From NCBI GenBank assembly GCA_033675265.1, contig JAUJYZ010001547.1, positions 175,665-239,664 on the forward strand: a stretch of DNA of 64,000 bases, read 5' to 3'. Origin of the DNA: Actinostola sp. cb2023. Taxonomy: Eukaryota; Cnidaria; Anthozoa; Actiniaria; Actinostolidae. Positions 52,975-63,303 of this stretch are shown in pieces. The stretch's first letter is position 1. Each line of letters starts with the position of its first letter. The notes beneath the pieces were generated by a model that did no database searches, was not told where the DNA came from, and saw only the letters and a list, made by a program, of their open reading frames with translations. The translations under genes were made by a program, and so were the position numbers.

Positions 52975-53638
52975 AGGTACATTGTGAAATGGAGCATGCG
53001 CACTGACGATTTGTGGTATTTGTTTGCTCAGCATAATAATTAACAATACAAAAGTGAGTGCAGTTGGCCAGTTTTGTATCAACACAGATACCATACTTTG
53101 TTGAATGAATGAATGAATGAATGAATGAATGAATGAATGAATGAATGAATGAATGGATGAATGAATGAATGAATGAATGAATGACTTTATTTACTCTAAA
53201 ATTACAACAATAGTGACATATATAATTTATAATAATGGCAAAAGAGTAAAGAAGAATCAATCAATCAATCAATCAATCGTTTATTTATCCACGTAGAAAT
53301 GAACTATATTTATTAAGAGTAATTTTAGAGCCTGAGAGCTAAATTAATTGATAAATGTTCTGTTGAGGTTTATGTGTTTGGTGTTTGTTTATCGATGTGG
53401 GATACTGTGAGCATGCGCACTGGTGATTTGTGTCATTTGTTTGATCAGCGAAATAAAAGCGCAAGATGCGAGTGTAGTTGGCCAACATTATATCAACACA
53501 GATACCATGTATTGTTCCAGCCCTTTGTCAATCTGTATCAATATTGCATCCAATCCTGGTGACGTTACAAACTAATACGCCTATAAAAGAGAGAAGTGAT
53601 CGTCCTTACTTGATTAAGAGTGTCCACTTACTACAACT
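52975..53638 (+). promoter_or_regulatory. Conserved 5' region of cluster gene 3
   Basis: TATAAAA is at 53582-53588, with the CRE-like TGACGTTA upstream. The two modules lie at 52979-53103 and 53406-53520. Between them are an AATG array (53101-53183) and a CAATCAAT array (about 53254-53278) that the other two genes lack or have in shorter form. Confidence 0.8.
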
Positions 53639-56600
53639 ATGAAGTCGTCCATTGCTGTTATTTTGCTGTTCGTAGTTCAAATCTACGCTGAAGATGTTCT
53701 TAGTGAATATATGTTAGACGATAGTGTTGTCGATCCAGACAGGCACCCCTATGTGGTAAGAAATACACTGAACTGTACACACCTATTGCAAAAATCGTTG
53801 TCCCCACTGAAAGCAACAAGCAAGAAGCTCACGACCGCAAAGGGCATTGGGACTTTCTCCTTATTCATTTATTCATAGATATTTTGACAACATGCATTTT
53901 CAAATGGCCGAATAGTTCCAAATGATTGCTATTCAACGCTCGTAGGGATAACTTGTCAAGTATATGTACCACGGATAAATTAATTAATTAGGAGATTCCC
54001 AAAGTCCTTTATGGTCGTCAGCTTCTTGCTTGTTGCTTTCGGCCCGGACAACGATATTTGGAATAGGTGTATATATATATATCCATAAGTTATTAACTAT
54101 ACATTACCGTATTCCGTTGTTTAATGATTTCATATTTTATACAAATATTCCACAGCAATGCAAGATTGATTTTTACGATTGCCTTCGACTCGGAAAAAAG
54201 AAACAAACCCAATGTCTCCTTGAATACAAGAACTGCATAACCGTTCTCGTCCCATCAGTACCCCCCAAAGTAGTAAGTATCAATAACATGATTTACACAG
54301 AATATTCACTCGTTGTATAAGAAATGTATACGGAATTTACACGGAATTTACACGGAATTTACACGGAATTTACTCGGAATTTACACGGAATTTACACGGA
54401 ATTTACACGGAATTTACACGGAATTTACACGCAATTTACATGGAATTAACACGGAATTTACACGGAATTTACACGGAATTTACACGGAATTTACACGGGA
54501 ATTTACACGGAATTTACACGGAATTTACACGGAATTTACACGGAATTTACACGGAATTCACACGGAATTCACACGGAATTTACACGGAATTTACACGGAA
54601 TTTACACGGAATTTACACGGAATTTACACAGGATTTACACGGAATTCACACGGAATTTACACGAGCACCACTGAGTGCTCTACGGTAATTGAAACAACAA
54701 TGGACCAATGACATATTAATTAACTGAACTAATTAAAACTTATTTCGTCACAAGTCCAAGTGTAATGCCGAACTGAAGACCTGCCTTGCTGGTGCCAGTG
54801 GTCTGTGGGAAAAAGCTAAATGTTTTGCCTCGTATGGAAAATGCTTGCTTCCAAAACCACACCCGTACTTTGTAAGTATATATATACCACCAAATATGGC
54901 ACAGGCAGCCCAACCATTACTTTTGAGGCCACTAAATAATTAAATAAAATGATATTTGCGTCTTTTTATGGGTTTCCTGTGGTAGAGCGCGCGCGCGCGC
55001 ATAATATATACATAAAGGATTGGTGAACGCCTAGCGTGCATCTGTCGAGTTTTAGATGCACGCGGGAGGTTGCTAAGCACGAAAGAAGCGAAAGAGTCGC
55101 ACGAGGCGAAGCACTCAAGAAGCTACTCTAGCTTCTTGAGTGCTTAGCAACCGACCAAGTGCATCTAAAACTCGACAGATGCACGCTAGGCGTTCACCAA
55201 TCCTTTTATAACATAGCCACAATCAAATGTTAGATAATTACTGATTTGTTTATTTTATATTAGAAAACTAACTTTCTTGGCCGATCGCGCGATGAGTTAA
55301 GTCTTAAGACATACCGACGTAAAGAAAAAGCTCAATAAGTTAATTATAAAACGGCAAATTAACACCACATGTTCGGTCATATTCATACTAGTTCGAGCTC
55401 TGAATGAAATCGAAATAAGTACAAAGTTTTTAAAGTAAATAAGCTTACATTACAAAAGTTTTTGAATACATCTGATTGTTGTACTTGACCGTTGAGTACT
55501 TGCGATTTGAGCTAACATTATTTGCAAGTTTTCGGCAAAGAAACAGGTTGTTTTTGAACGATGGGAAAAATTGAATCCTCTTTGAAAATCCATTAACATT
55601 TCTTGTAGACGTTTTGAGATCCCTTTTTCATTTGCTAGTTTGGAGATGGTTGAGAATTCGACGTTTGCACGTTTCCCAAGCTTCAATCATCGACTGTGTT
55701 AGTGTGTACTTAGACTACTTACAGTTGTGTAGTTTGGACTCAGTCGAAGAACGAGTGTTGTAGTCTTGTAGTCAATCTCAGTTCATTTCAATGGCCACAT
55801 TGAGCTGTACCGAATCAGAATATGGTGATTTTGAGCCAGTGTTTCTACAGATTGATTTTGGTAAACCCTGCAGCTTCACTCGAGTCTTGTTGAATCACAA
55901 CGAAGCGACATTACAAACACCAAAACATCAGAATTTCCACATCTTTTTCTCCGATATTTGAAATATGCCGTGGCACTTGACTTCTTCTCAGAATGATAAA
56001 GCGTAATTCCCTTAAATGCATTGTTTTCCTGTCTTTTTTGAGGTTCATCTCGCTCTTTGAAGCGTCTTTCAGTTCATGAAACTATTTGAACAACAACAGT
56101 TGGCAAGTGATTTTCCATGACGTCATTAGCGTGCATCCATGGAGAATTGGTGCACGCTCTATTAGCCAATCAGAGCGCGCGTTATATGTTAGATATGTTA
56201 TAATACGTATTATGTTGGGTTCCCTGAGTTGAGTAACGTATATTAATTGTTGGGCTTCCTGTGTGCGTCCCGCAAGACGCGGCCTACCACAGGAAACATA
56301 TAAAAAAGGCGGCAAATATCATTTTATTGAATTATTTTGTAGCCTCAAAAGCAATGGTTGGGCTGCCTGTGATATGGCTGATATCACTAGCTGGTTTATT
56401 CCTTCTCGGTCCAACTGACCACAGGTAACCCACTCGCCGTGTTTATGGATACAAGTAGTACAGTAGTCCCTGAACGTTTCTATTGTTCTTCTTTGATGCT
56501 AACTAAAAATATTGTTTGATTATTGTAGCAATGCAAGATAGATTTGACTACATGTTTCAGGGATGGAAAAACAGGAAAACTACAGTGCATGTTGAACTAC

Positions 56601-57212
56601 ACGAAGTGCATGGCACAATTTCTCCCTAGTCTTCCCCCCTACCTGGTAGGTTTTGTGACTATGATTAGCAGTAGAAGCCCATAAGTAGGAGCATCCATGT
56701 AGCATTAAAATCTGTCACGACGTTTGAACAAGTTTGACTATTTTTAGAACACGAAATTGATCAATCACTGTTGCTGTAAATTAACGAGTTACGGCAAATA
56801 AAACGAGTTGCTGCAAATAAAACGAGTTGCAGCAAATAAAACGAGTTGCTGCAAATAAAACCGGAAGTGCACAGTCATTGGTCAATTTCGAAAAATCGTG
56901 TTCTAAAAATAGACAAACTTGTTCAAACGCCGTGACGTAGTATGGATGCTCCTACTTATGGGCTCCTAGTAGTATAGGTTATCCACTTCCACCGGCCCCC
57001 AACCCCAACCCCCGCCCTCTCGCCCCTACAAACATTCTAGGTAAGATATCCCCTCAAAAGCCTTGTTGGATCTAATAAACTATGACGTTTTCTTTTTGCA
57101 GTCGAAATGTAACTCCGTTCTGATGACGTGCATTAATGACGCTGGTGACTACCTAGACGTTAGCCAGTGTTCTATTGATTATGGGAGATGCGTTGAGAAG
57201 GGCCGTCGTTGA
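53639..57212 (+). CDS. Secreted protein of four tandem C-x6-C modules (cluster gene 3)
   Basis: Five phase-0 exons: 53639-53755, 54156-54272, 54755-54871, 56529-56645 and 57102-57212 (TGA). Exons 1-4 are 117 bp each; the last is 111 bp and ends KGRR, giving 192 residues. The signal peptide is identical to genes 1 and 2. Cys spacings are 6-10-6, 6-12-6, 6-10-6 and 6-12-6. Exon 2 carries more changes (CLLEYKNC, ITVLVPSVPPKV) and exon 5 reads CINDAGDYLDVSQC, so this is the most diverged member. Introns have been remodelled by elements: a palindromic MITE in intron 1, a minisatellite in intron 2, a large palindrome in intron 3 and a foldback in intron 4. AATAAA lies near 57263. Function unknown; a secreted structural, immune or venom-type protein are all open. 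Confidence 0.87.
53779..54072. mobile_element. Palindromic MITE, copy 2, in intron 1 of gene 3
   Basis: It is about 90% or more identical by eye to 28348-28641 and has the same inverted termini. It sits where genes 1 and 2 carry the 32-bp minisatellite. Confidence 0.9.
54306..54664. repeat. GGAATTTACAC minisatellite in intron 2 of gene 3
   Basis: An 11-12-bp unit GGAATTTACAC is repeated about 30 times. The array opens with AATGTATACGGAATTTACAC, linking it to the unit in intron 2 of gene 2. Confidence 0.95.
55014..55207. mobile_element. Palindromic element in intron 3 of gene 3
   Basis: The outer arms (AAAGGATTGGTGAACGCCTA, then GATGCACG-type) are mirrored at 55155-55207, and the inner arms ACTCAAGAAGCTA/TAGCTTCTTGAGTG meet near 55132. 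It is nearly a complete palindrome of 194 bp. Confidence 0.88.
55208..56528. other. Remaining intron 3 of gene 3, nothing coding recognised
   Basis: The sequence is AT-rich. A segment with CCAATCAGAGCGCGCGTTATAT (56163 on) is the same motif that ends the dispersed repeat at 23237 and 47292. The 78-codon minus frame at 55450 is not supported. Confidence 0.5.
56676..56964. mobile_element. Foldback MITE in intron 4 of gene 3
   Basis: The termini AGCCCATAAGTAGGAGCATC are inverted at the right end. The interior has GTTTGAACAAGTTTG inverted and about four copies of a 22-bp unit with AAATAAAACGAGTTGC. Confidence 0.88.
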
Positions 57213-57550
57213 TAATCGTCACATGCAAGATATCGTATGGAAGGACTACTCATTAACTAACCAATAAAATGATATTTAAATATCAGCCTTGATGTCATTT
57301 ATGCCAGTTTCAAGGGATAGTTGGGAGAATCTAATGTACTAAAGAAAACAATGGCGGTTGTATATATTTTACCACAATCCTTTACGAGTCGAACTCAGCA
57401 CTACTGGCATCTATAAATTCAACGAGCTACTTTTATTCATCAGTGAATAAGCTGAAGTTTTGTCAGAATTCTGCTGATTGTCAATTCTTTAGAATTGTTT
57501 TATTGCATAAATTTAGTTTTCATTCGAAAGTTTGTCCACACCAAGACATA

Positions 57551-57810
57551 CAGTCATTCTCAAAAAGGTTGTCCAGATGAAAAGACTACAGTACTACAAT
57601 AAAGTCACATGATTCATTATGTATTCGATTTTTTTTTCACGTGGAATTTCAATTTGAGATGCCAAAGTACACGGCATTGTGAGAAATGAATGTAATGCCG
57701 CTGGTGTCAACTCGCAGTTCCGCTCGCAGAAATTGAAAACATAATGAATCATGTGACTTTATTGTAGTACTGTAGTCTTTTCATCTGGACAACCTTTTTG
57801 AGAATGGCTG
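57551..57810. mobile_element. Mariner-like MITE, 71-bp TIRs, TA target site
   Basis: The left TIR (57551-57621) starts CAGTCATTCTCAAAAAGG. The right TIR (57740-57810) is its reverse complement, and TA flanks both ends. A TA duplication with CAGT termini is typical of Tc1/mariner elements. The 118-bp core has no ORF. Confidence 0.9.
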
Positions 57811-57847
57811 TATATCTCCGGCATAGTTTTTATATACATCATCCATC

Positions 57848-58096
57848 ATCCAAGGATGTCTTAGTTGGTTTGTGCGCAGCCTTCTAAGCGAGAGGTGCCC
57901 GGTTCGATTCTTCATGACCTCACATCTTTGTTTCGACTTCCCTCTAATCCGTGTAGCTCAGTGCAGCTTTTTAAAAATTTAAAATTTAAAAATTTAAAAA
58001 TACCCGTAAAACGGAGCACTCATGGAGGGAGGGGGTAAAATGGTGCACCGTCCGTCCCCTGAGAGATCAGTTTCGACTGAAGGGGTTATGGACGTT
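57848..58096 (+). mobile_element. tRNA-derived SINE, full-length copy
   Basis: The head has TTAGTTGGTTTGTGCGCAG, CTTCTAAGCGAGAGG and GGTTCGATTC. The body has AATCCGTGTAGCTCAGTG, an AATTTAAAAATTTAAAA stretch and CTGAGAGATCAGTTTCGACT. It shares head and body with the intronic SINE of gene 1. Confidence 0.75.
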
Positions 58097-58670
58097 AAAT
58101 ATATTACCTTTGCCTTTTATCCACGTTAAAATATCCCTCCAGTGAAAAAGGCGGTTTTAATTACTGCATAAAAACTAGACAGTGGAGCGATTTTGATCAA
58201 ACTTCACAGTAGTAAGTCATGCCATTCATATACTCTTTTAGCTCTGAAAATTTCATATGAGAATTGCGATTTTGTGTTGTATTTTTCGTCGTCGCGAGGA
58301 GTTGCCTGCAACTTTTAAAATATATATAAATCGTTTAACTTGGAAATACTCGAAATCTCAAGAAATTAAACTGAGCTGTAAAAGTTAACATTGATTTTAT
58401 TATTTGGAAGAAGTCGAAGATGAATTAGAAGAAGCAACCAAAATTTCAGTGATTTGATTGGACGAGAACATTAATTGGTATTCAGTCAGCATGGTTTGTA
58501 ATTTCCAGAACCTTTATATATACAAAGCAAGCATGAGACGAGATTGACTTTATTGAATTTTTATTGGTCAATTTGTTTTTGCTATTTTCTGAATACAAGA
58601 TTATTTTTTAGACGACCGTCTTGCAACAGTAAGCCTTAGTCGAACCAGCCATTGCTTGACTGTCTTGCTT
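58097..58670. other. No feature recognised
   Basis: AT-rich unique sequence between the SINE and the next foldback cluster. No long frames. Confidence 0.5.
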
Positions 58671-59285
58671 TTAAAGTGCCTATCACCCCTGTGAGATTGT
58701 TTTAAAAATCATAGACCCATAGACCCCTTATTGTAATAACAGTTCTCATATATTTCAATATCTGTGTACAAAACAACAATCACGTCACTTTGATTTATAG
58801 TCATAAAGGAACTAAGACTCTAGCTGAGCCCCTCCCTTAAAGTGCAACTAACCCCTGTGAGATTGTTTTAAAAATCTATTCAATATAAGCTGAATAGTTG
58901 TTGGGTTCAGTATTTTGTGATTTTAACCTTGCGTTTATGAGTTATAGAGGTTTGAAATCTCAATATGCAAATTAGATGACGTCTACTAAGGAATTTGCCA
59001 TAACTTATTTAGACTTTTCCAAGAAGAGCTTATTTTTTGAAATGGGGAAAAAGTTATAAAATCATTTATAGAGACTGTGAAAATATTCTATAAGTTTTCA
59101 AATGTCAGTAATCAACACAAGGGCGTTTTTGTATAATAAATGATTCGATTCCTAGTAGACGTCATCAAATTTGCATATTGAGATTTCAAAGGTTCAAATC
59201 ACAAAATACTGAACCCAACAACTATTCAGTTTATATTGAATAGATTTTTAAAACAATCTCACAGGGGTGCATGATAGGCACATTA
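58671..59285. mobile_element. Foldback MITE and its partial duplicate
   Basis: The complete element is 58837-59285: CCCCTGTGAGATTGTTTTAA and TGTTGGGTTCAGTATTTTGT on the left are mirrored on the right. A partial left end repeats at 58671-58725, and the segment between (58712-58838) is the reverse of 47541-47671. Confidence 0.85.
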
Positions 59286-59492
59286 AGGAAACAGTGACCT
59301 ATTTGATCATGGTTTTATACCAGTCCATCCACAGGTACAGAAAAAAATGGGAGACCAGTACATTTACCCGCAATCCTTTGCGCGCATAAAATAATAATAA
59401 TAATAATAATAAGCCACTATATATCGTAAAATCTTTACAAAATATGTTTTTGAACATGTCAAAACTTACAAGAATGAAGCTGTTATACCTTC

Positions 59493-59526
59493 TTTATTTA
59501 TTTATTTATTTATTTATATATATATT
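59493..59526. repeat. (TTTA)n tract, possible polyadenylation region
   Basis: TTTA units give several AATAAA hexamers on the minus strand, 56-90 nt beyond the stop of the fibrinogen-like gene. Confidence 0.6.
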
Positions 59527-59581
59527 AGGTTCGCAAAGGATTACTGGGTAAACTACGGAACGGATCGGATGACTTAACAAG

Positions 59582-62500
59582 TTATCTTAGATCATACATG
59601 TTTCCCCCAAACCACCATTGGGTAGTACTAGCCTCGTTTTCAGTACCTCTAAAATAAACATTACGGGTATGTGGACCTTCACAATAAAAACCAAAGTTAT
59701 TTTCCCCGACAATTGTACCAGAATAGGGCTTAAATTTACACTCTCCCTGAGCACTATCAATATGAAGGGCCTGTTTGCCTTTGCGCTGCCAAAACTGAGC
59801 TTGTGTTTTGTAACCTGAGAATCCACGAATGTTGATATAGTCAACATCCTTGCATTCGCCGTTGCCTTCAAATTCAATGATGTCAAAGTCTTCAAACTTT
59901 CCTCTCACGTAGTCACGGAAGTCATTTCCATAGGTGGAGAACCCGGTAGTTGCTCGCCAATAGGAGGACTGGTCAGCAATTGTAAGCATTCGTTGTTTTG
60001 ATAGTCGATAGGAATCCCAGTTGGGCGAGTTCTCGTGGACAGGAACACTTTGTGAGAGCGAAGACTGACAGAACGCTGTCAAGTTGCTGTGTCGGACGGA
60101 ATGAGACATGATCAGAGTCCACGCGAACCCTGGTTCAGAGTGGAAGTCACACCAGATCTGGTAATGTTCGCCATTGCCATCAGATACCGTATAACCACCA
60201 TTGGTGCAGTAGCCACGGAGGCGATAGTCTAGACAGGATTTGAAGTCCTAAACGAACAATCAATAATGAGTAACATAACCAACGACAAGGATGATTAATT
60301 AAAGTGTGATGATTTTTTTTTAATCGATTACATATGAAGTGAATAGTGACAGAGATGTTTCAGTATTTTGTGATTTGAGCTTCGCATTTGCGAGTTATAA
60401 AGGTTTGTAATCGTGATATTTGGTGACGTCAGTTTGTTTTTAATTTATTATACAAAAGCACCCTTGTGCAAATTATTGACATTTTTAATCTGGCAAAAAG
60501 TTTTCTAAAACTTATTTACATGATGTTAAACTTTTTTGTTATATTACAGAAAGGAGTGCTGCTTGAAAAAAAGTTATGGCAAAAAATCAACTGACGTCAC
60601 CGAATTAGCATAACTCGCAAATGCGAAGCTCAAATCACAAAATACTGAAATATCCCACTATTCACTTCATATGTAAAATATTAAATGCTTTAAATGACCC
60701 AAGAAAATGCTTGGGAGAGTGAGAAGATAAGAAAATGAGCCCAAATGGAAAAAGATTGAATTCGTATCTGATCACCGTTGGAAGTTCCACCAGCTGAGGT
60801 ACTCCAGCGCTCACTGCAAGCAGGCTGTAAGCGCATGGCTTCGATGCTTATAAAACATTAGGTTCCTATATATGACATCGATCTTGTAGGTCAATAAACT
60901 ACTTCACGATTCTGTTGAGTACCCATGAACAATGGTACCAAGTTGAGGTTGGCTTTGTGCAAATACAATAATTGAATGAAAGAAGGCCAACCTTGACTTG
61001 GAACCATTGTTCATGGGTGCTCAACAGAACCGTGAAGTAGTGTATTACTTTAAGAACACGAACTGATTTTGTATGAATAAATAAATAAATTCCATTAGGA
61101 GAAAAAATTCAATACTCCAGTTTCGAGTTTGTTTAAACACCGCTGTACTCCTTGACAAAAGACGCCTTTGCTCAGGCTTAGCCTCAATCCAGAGAATAAC
61201 CCGTGCAATTAAAAATGGTTTCTATTGTTGAATGTCAACACTTTTTCGCGTTCTCGTTGGTATTTGTAAATAATGTACACTGAATTAAGGCTGAGCAAAT
61301 GCGTCTTTTGTCAAGGAGTACAGCGGTATCTAACAATAATTTACACTCAGATTGAGGCTAAGGCTGAGCAAATGCGTCTTTTGTCAAGGAGTACAGCGGT
61401 ATCTAACAATAATTTACACTCAGATTGAGGCTAAGGCTGAGCAAATGCGTCTTTTGTCAAGGAGTACAGCGGTATCTAACAATAATTTACACTCAGATTG
61501 AGGCTAAGGCTGAGCAAATGCGTCTTTTGTCAAGGAGTACAGCGGTATCTAACAATAATTTACACTCAGATTGAGGCTAAGGCTGAGCAAATGCGTCTTT
61601 TGTCAAGGAGTACAGCGGTATCTAACAATAATTTACACTCAGATTGAGGCTAAGCCTGAGCAAATGCGTCTTTTGTCAAGGAGTACAGCGCTATCTAACA
61701 ATAATTTACACTCAGATTGAGGCTAAGGCTGAGCAAATGCGTCTTTTGTCAAGGAGTACAGCGGTATCTAACAATAATTTACACTCAGATTGAGGCTAAG
61801 GCTGAGCAAATGCGTCTTTTGTCAAGGAGTACAGCGGTATCTAACAATAATTTACACTCAGATTGAGGCTAAGGCTGAGCAAATGCGTCTTTTGTCAAGG
61901 AGTACAGCGGTATCTAACAATAATTTACACTCAGATTGAGGCTAAGGCTGAGCAAATGCGTCTTTTGTCAAGGAGTACAGCGGTGTCTAACAATAATTTA
62001 CACTCAGATTGAGGCTAAGCCTGAGCAAATGCGTCTTTTGTCAAGGAGTACAGCGGTATCTAACAATAATTTACACTCAGATTGAGGCTGAGCCTGAGCA
62101 AATGCGTCTTTTGTCAAGGAGTACAGCGGTATCTAACAATAATTTACACTCAGATTGAGGCTAAGGCTGAGCAAATGCGTCTTTTGTCAAGGAGTACAGC
62201 GGTATCTAACAATAATTTACACTCAGATTGAGGCTAAGGCTGAGCAAATGCGTCTTTTGTCAAGGAGTACAGCGGTATCTAACAATAATTTACACTCAGA
62301 TTGAGGCTAAGGCTGAGCAAATGCGTCTTTTGTCAAGGAGTACAGCGGTATCTAACAATAATTTACACTCAGATTGAGGCTGAGCCTGAGCAAATGCGTC
62401 TTTTGTCAAGGAGTACAGCGGTGTCTAAACAACTCGAAACTGGAGTATTGAACATTCTGAACCACAGCATGGCCGCCGTAGGAACCCTATGTTCATCCAG

Positions 62501-63303
62501 CTATTGCTAGATATCAATCAGCTGTTAAAACTCCTTGAATCTCATTATTTGCTTCAAATGACGGGCAAACACTGCCCTCCATGTGCTATCAAGCAGAGAG
62601 TATTCTATTGAAAAGGTGCAATTCAGCTGATAAAAATTCCTCACGAGACCGGAAGTGACGTCTAATGAAATCCAGCTATTAAACAATACCTGCTTCTTTT
62701 TCTTGGGTAGATATTGTTCTTCCTTTTGGACTGGAACAGCATAAGGATTAAAGATGCCAGCTTGAAATGCAAACAAGGGGACTTTGGTGGGATCACATGC
62801 CGATGGCTGGAATTGCGGCTGGGCGAATGGTTGTGGTGCAAATGATTGTGGTGCAAATGGTTGTGGTGCAAATGGTTGTGGTGCAAATGGTTGTGGTGCA
62901 TATTGTTGTGGGGCATATGGTTGTGGGGCATATGGTTGTGGGGCTCCTGGATATGGTTGTTGGGCTCCTGGATATGTAAGGGGTTGTCTTTGGTGATGTC
63001 CGCCGCCGTATCTTATGCCTGTCCTTCCAGGAAACTCGGATACAGGTCTTGGTGCTTCATACCTTTGTTGAGGCATCACAGATGGACGATATGTCAATGC
63101 ATAGGTCAAAGCAGGGTTGTATGATACTGGTCTAGGAGCGACAAATCTTTGTTGACCAATTACTGGAAGTCGCGAAACTATGGGTTGTGGGTACCCTGTG
63201 GCGGGGTTAAACTGAAGCCAGGGTGATCCATAGCGGGCTGGTATTACTTGAGGTCGATTGGCGGCCCATAATGGTCGAGGTGCAGCAAAAGATCGCTGTT
63301 GAC
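59582..63303 (-). CDS. Pro/Gln-rich protein with C-terminal fibrinogen-like domain, 5' end missing
   Basis: Two minus-strand exons join in phase 0: 63303-62690 (614 bp) and 60247-59582 (666 bp, TAA). They encode about 425 residues. Exon 1 enters in phase 1 after TTCGTAG, so upstream exons, presumably with a signal peptide, are missing. It encodes Gln/Arg/Pro-rich sequence with recurring QQRxxAPRP motifs, then pentapeptide repeats (APQPF/APQPY, about 62820-62960), then a basic KKKKQ end. Exon 2 starts DFKSCLDYRLRGYCTNGGYT, with QIWCDFHSEPGFAWTLIMSH: the opening of a fibrinogen-related domain (Cys, GxYxI-like strand, WC/YCDM equivalent, WT). Later GEC, FYCEGPH and QWWFGG follow. It resembles coral skeletal organic matrix proteins with fibrinogen-like domains (established as a class; the match is by eye). 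Lectin-like recognition or a matrix role is likely. Confidence 0.8.
60330..60674. mobile_element. Foldback MITE related to 58837
   Basis: ACATATGAAGTGAATAGTG and CAGTATTTTGTGATTTGAGC on the left are mirrored on the right. The internal CAGTATTTTGTGATTT is shared with 58837-59285. It lies in the intron of the fibrinogen-like gene. Confidence 0.88.
60898..61041. repeat. Palindromic hairpin, about 60-bp arms
   Basis: ACTACTTCACGATTCTGTTG and CCATGAACAATGG-type sequences are mirrored at 60985-61041 with a few mismatches. Confidence 0.85.
61110..62450. mobile_element. TIR element containing a 73-bp tandem array
   Basis: The termini CAATACTCCAGTTTCGAG (left) and the inverted copy (right end 62450) continue inward with GCTGTACTCCTTGACAAAAG and its inverse. 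Between about 61290 and 62400 a 73-bp unit, containing GCAAATGCGTCTTTTGTCAA and ACAATAATTTACACTCAG, is repeated about 15 times with very few differences. Arrayless relatives lie at 39905-40128 and (partial) 8994-9103. It is in the intron of the fibrinogen-like gene. Confidence 0.93.

Noticed and set aside
41858..53183. CRISPR-like array (regular repeats near genes)
   Set aside because: These are simple AATG and minisatellite repeats without unique spacers, in a eukaryotic genome.
54313..54711. 132-codon frame with EFTRNLHGIYT-type repeats
   Set aside because: Translation of the GGAATTTACAC minisatellite in an intron.
62301..62510. 69-codon plus-strand frame
   Set aside because: It reads through the 73-bp array and the right TIR of the element.
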